From positions 1-35,670 of the forward strand of contig JANXYQ010000126.1 in the NCBI GenBank assembly GCA_025355995.1: a stretch of DNA of 35,670 nucleotides, given 5' to 3'. A program made the position numbers and the translations under genes. A model generated the notes under the pieces. The model was not told the DNA's origin. It did not search any database and saw only the letters and a list, made by a program, of their open reading frames with translations. Within the stretch, counting starts at the first letter, position 1; the number at the start of each line of letters is the position of its first letter. The DNA comes from Spirochaetaceae bacterium. GTDB lineage: Bacteria; Spirochaetota; Spirochaetia; Treponematales; Rectinemataceae. Shown here piece by piece: positions 6,674-15,356 of the stretch.

Positions 6674-8876
6674 GCTCCCCTTCTTCATGCGTATGCAGGT
6701 AATCGCAGTCCGGATTGATGCAGGCCTTGTGCGAACCCGACTTCTTGTCGAACTTCTCGACGAGGAACCAGCCGCACTTGGGACAGGTAGAGCTCGTCGG
6801 CTTGTTGTAGGTGATGAAGTCGCAGGTCGGGTAGTTGGTGCAGCCGTAGAATTCCCGACCCTTGCCCTTGGCCCTGCGCCTGGCGACGATGTCGCCTCCG
6901 CAGCCCGGCTTCGGGCACTTGCCCAGCGGTATGGAGCGGGTATTGCGGCATTCCGGGAAGCCCGTGCAGGCGAGGAAGTAGCCGAAGCGGCCGAGCTTCT
7001 TAACCATGGGCTTGCCGCATTTCTCGCAGACGATGTCGGTCGCCTCGTCGAGGGTGCCCCGGTAGGATTGCAGGTCCGCGAGGACTACGTCGAGCTTGGC
7101 CTTGAAGGGGACGTAGAAGTCCCGGATCTTGTTGACCCAGTCGGCCTTGCGGTCCTCGACCTCGTCCAGCATCACCTCCATCCCGGCGGTGAAGGCAACA
7201 TTGACGACATCGGGGAAATAATCCACGAGGATGTCGCTGATCATGCGTCCGAGGGTGGTCGGCACGAGCTGGCGGTTCTCCCTCGAGACGTAATAGCGCT
7301 CGAGGAGCACCGAGATGATGGGGGCGTAGGTCGAGGGCCGGCCGATTCCCTGCTCCTCCAGCGCCTTGATGATCGAGGCGTCGGTGAAGCGGGCGGGGCC
7401 CTGGGTGAAGTGCTGCTCGGGCCGGATCAGCTCTACCTTGATCTCGTCGCCGGCCTTGAGCTCGGGCACCGAGCCCTCGGCCTTGTCCTCCTTGGTCGTG
7501 CCGATCTTGATCACCTTGTAGAAGCCCTGCTCGACCACGCGCGACGAGGCGACCCTGAATACGCCCTCCCCTATCGCGATGTCCGCGCTCGAGGTCCTCA
7601 TCTTGGCGTTGGTCATCTGGCTGGCGACGAAGCGCTCCCAGACCAGGGCGTAGAGCTTCTGCTGGTCCTTGGTCAGGTATGCCTTCACCGACTCGGGGTC
7701 GTAGGCCACGATGGTAGGCCTGATCGCCTCGTGGGCGTCCTGGGCCTTGCCGTCGGCGGCGTAGGCGTTGGGCGCGGCGGGAAGCTCGGCGGGAAAGCGC
7801 TCCGCGAGAAGAGTCCGCACCTCGGCGATGGCTGTCTCCGAGATGCGCGTGGAGTCGGTGCGCATGTACGTGATGAGGCCGATGCGCGTCGAGCCTATGT
7901 TCACTCCCTCGTAGAGCTGCTGGGCGATCTGCATGGTCTTCTTGCTCGTGAAGCCGAGGCGGTTGGCCGCAGTCTGCTGGAGTTTCGATGTAGTGAAGGG
8001 GGGCTTGGGCTTGAGGGTCTTCTCAGCCTCGCGCACCTCGCTGACCGAGGCGGGCTTGCCCTTGAGCGCGGCGACGAGGGCGCCGGCCGAGGCCTCGTCC
8101 TTGACGTCGAGCTTCTCCCCCTTGAAAAGGACGAGCTCGCCGGGAAAGGCGCCTCGACCCTTGCGGAAATCTCCTTCCACGCTCCAGTACTCCTCCGGCA
8201 GGAAGGATTCCACTTCCTTCTCCCGGTCGCAGATCAGCCGCAGCGCGACGGATTGGACCCGCCCGGCGGAGAGGCCGTTCTTGACCTTCTTCCAGAGGAG
8301 GGGCGAAAGATTGTAGCCGACGAGGCGGTCGAGCACGCGACGAGCCTTCTGGGCGTCGACCTTTTTATCGTCGATGTGGCGCGGGGCCTTCACGGCGTCC
8401 CGGATCGCCTGTGGAGTGATCTCGTTGAACACGATGCGCTCGATGGGCAGGTCGGCGAGCTTGCCGCGGATCGAGTTCTGTATGTGGAAGGCGATCGCCT
8501 CGCCCTCGCGGTCGTTATCGGACGCTAGCAGGACGAGACTGGCCTTCTTGGCGGCCTTCTGCAATTCCTTGAGCAGCTTCGCCTTTCCCCGGATGGTCAG
8601 GTACTCGGGCTCGAAATCGCCGTCGACGTCGATCCCCGTGCGGGACTTGGGCAGGTCGATGAGATGGCCCATCGAAGCGAGGACCGTGTACTTGGAGCCG
8701 AGGTACTTCTCGATGGTCTTCGCCTTGGCCGGCGACTCGACTATCACGAGGATGTTTTTCGGCGGAGCCTTGGCTTTAGCCTTTGCCTTCGCCTTTGCCT
8801 TGGGTTTGACCTTCGGCTTCGCCTCGCCCTCAACGGCTACGGCTCCTGCGCCCGCGGCGCCTTTTTTCTCTGCCAT
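6657..8876 (-). CDS. topA: DNA topoisomerase I (type IA)
   Basis: TopA relaxes negative supercoils through a covalent 5'-phosphotyrosine. The product has 739 residues. A Lys/Ala/Pro tail of about 40 residues comes first. The TOPRIM domain (NILVIVESPAKAKTIEKYLG; acidic residues in ASDNDREGE, about 119-126) follows, then GLSAGRVQSVALRL (about 201-214) and the active site ITYMRTDSTR with Tyr at about 337. Three C-terminal four-cysteine zinc ribbons follow (CEKCG...CTGFPEC, CPKPGC...CTNYPTC, CPKC...CINPDC). The gene lies 12 bp downstream of dprA and overlaps xerC. Confidence 0.98.
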   Translation of the reverse strand: MAEKKGAAGAGAVAVEGEAKPKVKPKAKAKAKAKAKAPPKNILVIVESPAKAKTIEKYLGSKYTVLASMGHLIDLPKSRTGIDVDGDFEPEYLTIRGKAKLLKELQKAAKKASLVLLASDNDREGEAIAFHIQNSIRGKLADLPIERIVFNEITPQAIRDAVKAPRHIDDKKVDAQKARRVLDRLVGYNLSPLLWKKVKNGLSAGRVQSVALRLICDREKEVESFLPEEYWSVEGDFRKGRGAFPGELVLFKGEKLDVKDEASAGALVAALKGKPASVSEVREAEKTLKPKPPFTTSKLQQTAANRLGFTSKKTMQIAQQLYEGVNIGSTRIGLITYMRTDSTRISETAIAEVRTLLAERFPAELPAAPNAYAADGKAQDAHEAIRPTIVAYDPESVKAYLTKDQQKLYALVWERFVASQMTNAKMRTSSADIAIGEGVFRVASSRVVEQGFYKVIKIGTTKEDKAEGSVPELKAGDEIKVELIRPEQHFTQGPARFTDASIIKALEEQGIGRPSTYAPIISVLLERYYVSRENRQLVPTTLGRMISDILVDYFPDVVNVAFTAGMEVMLDEVEDRKADWVNKIRDFYVPFKAKLDVVLADLQSYRGTLDEATDIVCEKCGKPMVKKLGRFGYFLACTGFPECRNTRSIPLGKCPKPGCGGDIVARRRAKGKGREFYGCTNYPTCDFITYNKPTSSTCPKCGWFLVEKFDKKSGSHKACINPDCDYLHTHEEGEHGQED
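8767..8802 (-). repeat. Imperfect hexamer repeat coding for the Lys-Ala tail of TopA
   Basis: Six imperfect copies of a 6-bp unit (plus-strand gcctt plus one variable base) encode alternating Lys and Ala in the N-terminal tail of TopA. The unit is a multiple of three, so copy-number change would alter tail length without a frameshift. Confidence 0.75.
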
Positions 8877-8888
8877 TCCGGATAACTC

Positions 8889-9923
8889 CTATGTCGCGTC
8901 GAGGAAGGCATCGCCCTCCTCGCCCGTGGTCAGCTCGTCGTAAAGCGCGGAGGCCAAACGCCCGCCTTCGTTTCCGCTATCCTGCCGCGCGCGCGGCGCC
9001 GACCCGGCGAGGACGGGACCGATGCCCCAATCCTCCAGGATATCCTCGGCTCCGCGCAGGGCGGGGGCTCCGTCCGCAGCGAGGCGGTCCACGCCTCCGC
9101 TCCTCGGCCCGCCGATGCGGTCGCCAACCACCCAGACGTCGCGCCCCTCGTCCAGGGCGTGGTCCGCCGTGATGAGGGCCCCCGACTTGGAAGGCGCCTC
9201 GACGACCACGCAGGCGCGGCAGAGGCCCGCTATTATCCTGTTGCGCTCGGGAAAGCGATATTTATGTATCTCCTCCCCGGGCGGATACTCGGAGAGGAGG
9301 AGGCCGCCGCGATCCAGTATCTCGGCTGCCAAGGTCCTATTGCCCGGCGGGTAGACCCGATCGATGCCGCAGGGCAGCACGGCGCAGGTAGCGCCCTCGA
9401 CGCGAATGGCGCCGCTCGCGCCTGCGATCGCCCCCCTATGCGCCGCGGAATCTATTCCGCGCGCCAGGCCCGAGACGACCGTCACCCCGGCCGCCGCCAG
9501 GGAGCGGGAGAGGTCGAATGCCGCTCCTAGGCCCCTGCCCGTGGGAAGGCGCGTGCCCACCACCGCGACGCGGTCGGCCAGAGGGTCGAGTCCCGTCCCT
9601 CTGGCGAAGAGCCCGAAGGGCGGGCTAGAGGTCGAGCGCAGGGCCGCGGGATAGGACTCGTCGTCGTAATGGATGAAGCTGATCCCCGATTTTTGCAGGA
9701 AGCGGGCGTCCCGGGTTGCGGCCTCCAGGAATGCCTCGGGCGACCAGGGCCTTTCTCCCAGGCTCCGCCCGACGGCAGCCTCGACATCCCTACGTAAAAG
9801 TAACGATAGGGAGAGCTCGTCGTCAACGAGATCCCAGATGAGGAGCCGCTCTTCGGCGCGCAGGAAGGCCATTCGCTGGATGGCCAGGGCGAGGACGAGA
9901 CGCTTTTCATCGATGTTCTTCAT
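8889..9923 (-). CDS. dprA: DNA-processing protein DprA (Smf)
   Basis: DprA binds incoming single-stranded DNA in natural transformation and loads RecA. The product has 344 residues. After an N-terminal helical region the Rossmann-like core shows VAVVGTR (about 119-125), SGLARGIDSAAHRGA (about 151-165), CAVLPCGIDRVYPPGN, RFPERNRIIAGL and SGALITADHALDEGRDVWVV. The sequence stops about 45 residues after the core with no recognisable C-terminal winged helix, so it seems the short form. The ATG has a strong ribosome site (AGGAGGAGGGACA). It lies 46 bp after xerD and 12 bp before topA. A ComFB-domain gene occurs further along, but no DNA-uptake machinery is visible. Confidence 0.95.
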   Translation of the reverse strand: MKNIDEKRLVLALAIQRMAFLRAEERLLIWDLVDDELSLSLLLRRDVEAAVGRSLGERPWSPEAFLEAATRDARFLQKSGISFIHYDDESYPAALRSTSSPPFGLFARGTGLDPLADRVAVVGTRLPTGRGLGAAFDLSRSLAAAGVTVVSGLARGIDSAAHRGAIAGASGAIRVEGATCAVLPCGIDRVYPPGNRTLAAEILDRGGLLLSEYPPGEEIHKYRFPERNRIIAGLCRACVVVEAPSKSGALITADHALDEGRDVWVVGDRIGGPRSGGVDRLAADGAPALRGAEDILEDWGIGPVLAGSAPRARQDSGNEGGRLASALYDELTTGEEGDAFLDAT

Positions 9924-9969
9924 TGTCCCTCCTCCTTTCCTACGCTCTCGGGGCGGTTCCCCGCTTCAT

Positions 9970-10869
9970 TCATTTCCTGGGGAAATAGTCCCTGTGGTAA
10001 TCCTGGAGGCTCTCGGCGTCGATATGCGTGTATATCTGGGTCGTAGATATGTCCGAATGCCCCAAAAGCTCCTGCACCGTCCTCAGGTCGGCTCCGCCAG
10101 CGAGCAGGTGGGTAGCGAAGCTGTGCCTGAAGGTGTGAACCTTCGCGGCGACGCCGGACGCGTCGCGCAGGCCGTCGAAGCGCTTCCAGATGCCCTTTCG
10201 GGAGATGCCCTTCCCCGCCTGGTTGAGGAAGACCCGGTCGCTCCTGCCCTTGGCGAGGGCGGGCCTGCCTTCCTCGACGTAGCGCGAGAGCCACAGCGCG
10301 GCCTCCTCGCCGAAGGGGACCAGGCGCTCCTTGCGGCCCTTGCCTATAACGCGGATGACCCGCTCCTTGAGGTAGAGCCGGTCGAAGCTGAGGTCCGCGG
10401 CCTCCGAGATGCGGAGCCCGCAGGAATAGATGAGCTCGAAGAGGGCCCGGTCGCGAAGCCCGCGCGGCGTGCTCGGGTCTATCGAGGCGAGGAAGCGGTC
10501 CACCTCCTCCGGGGCGAGCACCGAGGGCAGCGCCCTTTCCTGCTTCGGGGTCTCGATGAGCTCGCTCGGGTCGTCCGCGCGGAGGCCCTCGAGGCGCATG
10601 AACTTATAGAAGGCGTGGATGCTCGACACAACGCGGGCCATCGTCTTCCGCGAGAGGACGCTGGCGCCCTCGGACCCCGCCGCCCCGGATTGCCGCCACA
10701 CGAGGTAGCCCAGGAGCTCGACGCTCGTGGCGCGCTCGGGGCGAGCGCCCCTGGCTTCCAGGAAGCGCTGGAGGGTGGCGGCCTCGCGAAGGTACACTTC
10801 CGCCGTTAGCGGCGAGCGCTTGCGCGCGGCGATGAGGTAGCCCCGATAGCGGACCGATAGCTCGTCCAA
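9970..10869 (-). CDS. xerD: Tyrosine recombinase XerD
   Basis: This is the partner of XerC in dimer resolution at dif. The product has about 299 residues. It has the N-terminal DNA-binding domain, then Arg in YSCGLRISEAADL, Lys in [41 protein letters not shown] and Tyr in IYTHID; the ending LQDYHRDYFPRK resembles XerD. No ATG fits: the frame meets the ftsZ stop region, and the first in-frame Met is deep in the protein. A TTG just past the ftsZ stop has GAGG 7 nt upstream and is chosen; a TTG 6 bp earlier, overlapping the stop, is the alternative. XerD here joins the division cluster to the dprA-topA block. Confidence 0.9.
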   Translation of the reverse strand: MDELSVRYRGYLIAARKRSPLTAEVYLREAATLQRFLEARGARPERATSVELLGYLVWRQSGAAGSEGASVLSRKTMARVVSSIHAFYKFMRLEGLRADDPSELIETPKQERALPSVLAPEEVDRFLASIDPSTPRGLRDRALFELIYSCGLRISEAADLSFDRLYLKERVIRVIGKGRKERLVPFGEEAALWLSRYVEEGRPALAKGRSDRVFLNQAGKGISRKGIWKRFDGLRDASGVAAKVHTFRHSFATHLLAGGADLRTVQELLGHSDISTTQIYTHIDAESLQDYHRDYFPRK

Positions 10870-10871
10870 GA

Positions 10872-12062
10872 TCAAGCCTCGCTCTTCTGGCCTGCGAACC
10901 TCGGTTCGCGCAGCACGGTCGGGATGTCGAGCTCGTCCTCCGGGTCGTTGCGGCCGAGGAGGTACTGCTTGCCGCGAGGCGCGGCGGGGGTCTCGGTGAT
11001 GCGTTTCCACTCGTCGCTGGACAGGTAATCCTCGAATCCGCGCTTGCCCTGGGCGGATTCCGGGCGGGCGGCGGGCTCGGATTGCCCTGCCGTCGACCTC
11101 GCCTTGTCGAACCCGGTCGCTATCACGGTGACGCGCACCTCGTCGCCGACGCTCGGATCGATTATGAGGCCGGGTTTCTGGAAAAACTCCCGATCGGCGC
11201 TCTCAGTAATGAGGTTGAGTATCTCCTCGAACTCGGTGAGCGAGAAATCCTCGCCGCCGGTCACGTTGATGAGGAGGTTCTTCGCGCCCTCGATCCGCTG
11301 GTCCTCGAGGAGGGGATTGTTGATCGCCTTCGTCGCCGCCTCGACGGCGCGGTTGTCGCCCGTCGCCGCGCCGATGCCCATGATCGCGTCGCCCTGGCCC
11401 TGCATGACCGTCCGGACGTCGGCGAAGTCGATGTTGATCTCGCCGGGAACGGTGATGAGGTCGGAGATTGCCTGGACTCCCTGGCGGAGCACGTCGTCCG
11501 CGAGCATGAAGGCCTGCTTGATGGGCGTCCTGCGCTCGACGACCTTGAGCAGGTGCTGGTTGGGGATCACGATGAGGGTATCCACCGCCTGGCGGAGCTT
11601 CTCTATCCCCTCCTCCGCCAGGCGGGACTTGGCCCGACCCTCGAAATCGAAGGGCCGCGTGACGACGCCGACGGTGAGGGCGCCGAGGTCGCGGGCGACC
11701 TGCGCGATGACCGGAGCCGAGCCGGTGCCCGTGCCGCCGCCCATGCCAGCGGTGACGAACACCATGTCGGCGCCGCGAAGGGCCTGCGCGATCGTCTCCC
11801 TGTCCTCGAGCGCGGCCTTCTCGCCGATCTCGGGCTTCCCGCCGGCGCCGAGGCCGTGCGTGATCTTCGCCCCGAGGGGGATCCTGGTCTCGGCCCTCGA
11901 CAGGCCCAGGGCCTGGACGTCCGTGTTCGCGACTATGAACTGGACGTTCCTCACGCCCGCCGCGATCATCCTGTTCACCGCGTTCGACCCGCCGCCGCCG
12001 GCGCCGATCACCTTTATCACCGTAGGAACGATTCCCGCGTCCTCGACCACTTCGATGTTCAT
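10872..12062 (-). CDS. ftsZ: Cell division GTPase FtsZ
   Basis: FtsZ is the tubulin-like GTPase that forms the Z-ring. The product has 396 residues. It has the N-terminal nucleotide-binding part ([16 protein letters not shown], about 17-32), the tubulin signature [10 protein letters not shown] (about 108-117), the T7 loop NIDFADVR (about 210-217) that completes the neighbour's GTPase site, a variable linker, and the conserved C-terminal peptide LDIPTVLRE that binds FtsA. The ribosome site GGGAGGGAAA precedes the ATG. It follows ftsA after 64 bp, a gap that holds a 5-bp GC hairpin (12097-12111) without a T-run. Confidence 0.98.
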   Translation of the reverse strand: MNIEVVEDAGIVPTVIKVIGAGGGGSNAVNRMIAAGVRNVQFIVANTDVQALGLSRAETRIPLGAKITHGLGAGGKPEIGEKAALEDRETIAQALRGADMVFVTAGMGGGTGTGSAPVIAQVARDLGALTVGVVTRPFDFEGRAKSRLAEEGIEKLRQAVDTLIVIPNQHLLKVVERRTPIKQAFMLADDVLRQGVQAISDLITVPGEINIDFADVRTVMQGQGDAIMGIGAATGDNRAVEAATKAINNPLLEDQRIEGAKNLLINVTGGEDFSLTEFEEILNLITESADREFFQKPGLIIDPSVGDEVRVTVIATGFDKARSTAGQSEPAARPESAQGKRGFEDYLSSDEWKRITETPAAPRGKQYLLGRNDPEDELDIPTVLREPRFAGQKSEA

Positions 12063-12126
12063 TTTCCCTCCCAGCCTTTCTCAATGCGTATCGCGACGGG
12101 CCCCCCGCCCGCCGCCGGATCGTGAA

Positions 12127-13392
12127 TCAGAAGAAGCCCTTGCGTATCCAATCGGCTATGCGGCCCAGCGTATCGCCGCCCTCGGCCCCCTTGCCCTTCC
12201 CCTTCGCCTGGCGGTCCGTCGAGCCTTGGCCCCTCGCCTCGGGCGGCATGGATTCCTCCGCGCCCATCAGGACGAGGCCGACCGCGGTCGCGTACAGGGG
12301 GCTCCTGTACTCCTCGACGAGGCCTCCGAGCGTTATCGGGTTGCCGAGGCGCACGGGCATCCGGAACATATCCTGCGCGAGCTCCGCCGCGCCTTGCACC
12401 AGGGCCCCGCCCCCCGTCAGGACGACGCCGCCCTTGATGTGCTTCCAGTGCCCCATCTTCTCGACCCGCTCCCTTACCATCCCGAAGATCTCCTCCATCC
12501 GCGGCTGGACGATGGAGCAGAGCCTGCGCCTGGGCACCTCCGCGGGCGCCCTGCCCCCCACGCCGGGGACGACCACCGTCTCGCCCGGCTCCACGGACTC
12601 GAGCCAGGCGGAGGCGGACTCGCGCTTCAGGCGCTCCGCCGCGTCCATCGGGACGCTCAGCATGATGGACAGATCGTTCGTGACCTGGGAGCCGCCGACG
12701 GGAATCACGCTCGAGAAATAGGGAGCGCCGTCGGAGTAGACGAGGACGTCCGTCGTACCGCCGCCCAGGTCCACGAGGAGGCAGCCGAGCTCCTTCTCGT
12801 CGGAGCTGAGGACCGCGCGGGCCGCCGCGAGGCTCTGCAGCATGAGCCTGTTCACCTTGAAGCCCGCGCGGTTCACGCACTTCACCAGGTTCTGGGCGGT
12901 GGTGACCGAGCCGGTGATGATGTGCACCTCCGCCTCGAGGCGCACGCCGATCATGTCCAGCGGGTTGCGGATGCCCTTCTGGTCGTCCACGATGAAGGAC
13001 TGGGGAATCACGTGGAGGACCTCGCGGTCCATCGGTATCACGACGGCTCTCGCCGCCTCGATGACCCGATCCACGTCCTCGCGCGTTATCTCCCTGCCCC
13101 TGCCGGTCACGGCTACGACGCCGCGGGAGTTGATCCCCTCGACGCTCGCTCCGGCCGCGCCGCAGTAGACGTCCTTGACCTCGCGGCCCGACATGAGCTC
13201 CGCGGCCTCCACGGCCGCCGCCACCGAGCCGAGGGTCGACTCGATGTTGACGACGACGCCCCGGCGCAGGCCGTTGGAGGGCGCCACGCCCACGCCTATG
13301 ATCTCGAGCACCCCGTTCTCGTTGTATTCCCCGACCACAGCGCGAGCGTTGCTCGTGCCGATGTCGAGGCCGACTATCAGATTGTCAGCCAG
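12127..13392 (-). CDS. ftsA: Cell division protein FtsA, with a CTG start
   Basis: FtsA is the actin-like ATPase that tethers FtsZ to the membrane. The first in-frame ATG or GTG would remove the phosphate-1 loop. Extending upstream gives MADNLIVGLDIGTSNARAVV, a perfect FtsA start, from a CTG codon placed 6 nt after AAGGAGG and overlapping the ftsQ stop. This makes 421 residues. Further landmarks are VDLGGGTTDVLVYSDG, GGVVLTGGGALVQG and the C-terminal amphipathic membrane helix IADWIRKGFF. The CTG start is inferred from the domain and the ribosome site; no ATG, GTG or TTG serves. Confidence 0.95.
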   Translation of the reverse strand: MADNLIVGLDIGTSNARAVVGEYNENGVLEIIGVGVAPSNGLRRGVVVNIESTLGSVAAAVEAAELMSGREVKDVYCGAAGASVEGINSRGVVAVTGRGREITREDVDRVIEAARAVVIPMDREVLHVIPQSFIVDDQKGIRNPLDMIGVRLEAEVHIITGSVTTAQNLVKCVNRAGFKVNRLMLQSLAAARAVLSSDEKELGCLLVDLGGGTTDVLVYSDGAPYFSSVIPVGGSQVTNDLSIMLSVPMDAAERLKRESASAWLESVEPGETVVVPGVGGRAPAEVPRRRLCSIVQPRMEEIFGMVRERVEKMGHWKHIKGGVVLTGGGALVQGAAELAQDMFRMPVRLGNPITLGGLVEEYRSPLYATAVGLVLMGAEESMPPEARGQGSTDRQAKGKGKGAEGGDTLGRIADWIRKGFF

Positions 13393-14179
13393 GTTGTCCC
13401 TCCTTACTGCGGTACACCACCGTTCCGGTCCGGAAATCGATCTCCTGGACCGAGGCGGATAGGCCCTTCGTCCCGAGGACGTCGAGGACGAGTATGATCG
13501 AGCGCAGCGTCGCGGCGTCGAGGGACGCGGCGGCGCGCACCGGTATGCGCTGGTTGAGGGGATAGATCAGGAGCTCCGGCGCCGCCGCGGGCGACGGCCT
13601 CACGATCCTGATCTCGGAAACGGCCGCGAGGAGGGCGGGCTCCGAGGCGCGGATCGCGCCGATCGCCGAGAGCACGGACGCGAGGGCCGGCGGCAGCCGC
13701 GCGCCGAGGCGGAAGCCCTCGAATCGCAGGCCCGAGAGCACGGGGACGGAGGCCGCCGACTCGGGGGAGGCTTCGGCGAAGGCCACTCCCTCGGCGTCGA
13801 GGCAGACGGCGGTCGGCCGTCCCCCGATCTCGACGAGGGCCGCGGCCACGGCCACGCGCTCCTTAATGGATATCCGAAGGGTATTAGGGAAGCGCTTCGA
13901 TACGGAGGCGGAGGCGACTCGGGGGTCCGCGGCGATCGCGGCCTCGACCCGCGAGCAGTCGAGCGCGAAGAAGTACTCCCGCTCGTGGATGAGGGCCGCG
14001 GAGAGCACGTTGTCGCGCGTCATGGAAGCGTTGCCCGCGACTTCGTAGCGAGTGATCCTAAGGGCGGGCGGGACGAGGAGGACGGCGCCGGCGACGAGCG
14101 CCAGGAGGGCCGCCGCCACGAGGACGCCCGCCAGCGCCCGCTCGGGCCGGAGGGCCGCGCGCTCGGCGTAATCAGACAT
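13385..14179 (-). CDS. ftsQ: Cell division protein FtsQ (DivIB-like)
   Basis: FtsQ is the bitopic divisome protein that links early and late components together with FtsL. The product has 264 residues, with a short cytoplasmic end, one membrane segment (about residues 17-38), then the POTRA domain beginning LRITRYEVAGNASMTRDNVL and including VASASVSKRFPNTLRISIKER, followed by the FtsQ beta domain. It overlaps ftsW by 8 bp and ftsA by 8 bp. Its last codons carry the AAGGAGG that serves ftsA. Confidence 0.92.
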   Translation of the reverse strand: MSDYAERAALRPERALAGVLVAAALLALVAGAVLLVPPALRITRYEVAGNASMTRDNVLSAALIHEREYFFALDCSRVEAAIAADPRVASASVSKRFPNTLRISIKERVAVAAALVEIGGRPTAVCLDAEGVAFAEASPESAASVPVLSGLRFEGFRLGARLPPALASVLSAIGAIRASEPALLAAVSEIRIVRPSPAAAPELLIYPLNQRIPVRAAASLDAATLRSIILVLDVLGTKGLSASVQEIDFRTGTVVYRSKEGQPG

Positions 14180-15356
14180 CGGAGGCCTCCCTCGGGAATT
14201 CGCCCGCGGGGCCGAGTCCTACCGCCGCGCTGGGGCTCGCGCTTAAGTTGTACAGGAGCCCGCAGGAGATCGCGGTGGAAATCAGGGAAGAGCCCCCGGC
14301 CGAGAAGAAGGGAAGCGCCATTCCCGTCGCGGGCACGGCGCCGGCCGCGACGGCCACGTTCACGAGGGTCTCGAGGCAGAGCAGGAAGGCCATCCCCATG
14401 CCGAGGTAGGAGCGGTAGCCGTCGCTCTCGGCCAAGGCGACCCGGAAGGCGCGCCAGGCGAGGAAGGCGAAGGCGGAGAGCACCGCGACTACGCCGATGA
14501 AGCCGGTCTCCTCGGTCCAGGCCGCGAAGATGAAGTCCGACTGCACCTCGGGGATGGACCCGCGCTTGAGCGAGCCCAGGCCGAAGCCCTTGCCGAAAAA
14601 CCCACCGGAGCGGATCGCCTTGAGCGAGCCGAGGATCTGGTAGCCCTGCCCGTGGGGCTCGTAGGCGGGGAAGAAGAAGGCGAGTATTCGCTTGAGCCTG
14701 AAATCAGAGGTCAGGACGGAGAGGGCAGCGAGGGGCGTGGCGGCGGCGCCCAGGCCGAGGAAGAAGGAGACGGGCGAGAGCGCGACCCAGAACACGGCGA
14801 TGGCGGTGAGCCCCGCGATCGCCGCGGTGGAGAAGTCGTTCTGCGCGTAGACGAGGAGGCAGCCGAGCGCCACGAGGAGGAAGGGAGGGATGAGGACCCC
14901 CGCGCTCTCGGCCATGCGGGCCCGCTTCTTGTCCAGGATGTGGGCGAGGTAGAGGACCATTGCGGGCTTCCATAGCTCGGAGGGCTGGAAGGTCGTGAAG
15001 CGCAGGTCGATCCACCGGGTCGCGCCGTTGCGGTTCTCGCCGAGGCCGGGGATGAAGGGCAGCAGCATGAGGCCGAGTGCGATGAGGGTGGCCGCGCCGG
15101 TACGCGCGCGCAGGGCATCCAGGTCGACGGCGGCGCAGGCCCAGAAGGCGAGGGCCGCGGGCAGCAGGAAGATGGCCTGGCGCAGGGCGAAATAGCCGGA
15201 GCTTCGCCCGAGCGAAAGGGCGTACTCCGAGGAAGCCGACCAGAGGGCGGCTACGCCGACGCCCGCGAGGAGGAGGATGGCGGCGAGAAAGCCCCTGTCC
15301 CCGCGCTTCGCCGCGCTCGCGCGCTCGGCCTCGAACCCCGTCCTCATCGCCGTCAT
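14172..15356 (-). CDS. ftsW: Septal peptidoglycan polymerase FtsW (SEDS family)
   Basis: FtsW is the SEDS glycosyltransferase that polymerises lipid II at the septum with its class B PBP partner. The product has about 394 residues with some ten hydrophobic segments. Family landmarks are NRNGATRWIDL with FQPSELWKPA, the loop SGGFFGKGFGLGSLK, WTEETGFIG, and the C-terminal PFFSAGGSSL. The start ATG overlaps the mraY stop (ATGA); a second ATG 9 bp on is possible. No ftsI is present next to it, unlike the classical cluster. Confidence 0.95.
   Translation of the reverse strand: MTAMRTGFEAERASAAKRGDRGFLAAILLLAGVGVAALWSASSEYALSLGRSSGYFALRQAIFLLPAALAFWACAAVDLDALRARTGAATLIALGLMLLPFIPGLGENRNGATRWIDLRFTTFQPSELWKPAMVLYLAHILDKKRARMAESAGVLIPPFLLVALGCLLVYAQNDFSTAAIAGLTAIAVFWVALSPVSFFLGLGAAATPLAALSVLTSDFRLKRILAFFFPAYEPHGQGYQILGSLKAIRSGGFFGKGFGLGSLKRGSIPEVQSDFIFAAWTEETGFIGVVAVLSAFAFLAWRAFRVALAESDGYRSYLGMGMAFLLCLETLVNVAVAAGAVPATGMALPFFSAGGSSLISTAISCGLLYNLSASPSAAVGLGPAGEFPREASDV

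Noticed and set aside
6672-8528. A 618-codon plus-strand open frame opposite topA
   Set aside because: Antisense shadow of topA with low-complexity composition.
10870-11010. N-terminal extension of XerD into ftsZ, beginning METHHRDPR
   Set aside because: It would overlap ftsZ by about 140 bp, has no ribosome site, and its sequence is not XerD-like.
12097-12111. Hairpin in the ftsA-ftsZ gap as a terminator
   Set aside because: Only a 5-bp GC stem with no T-run; a chance structure is likely.
11044-13497. An 817-codon plus-strand open frame opposite ftsZ, ftsA and ftsQ
   Set aside because: Antisense shadow; the minus-strand proteins are unmistakable and this frame has no family motif.
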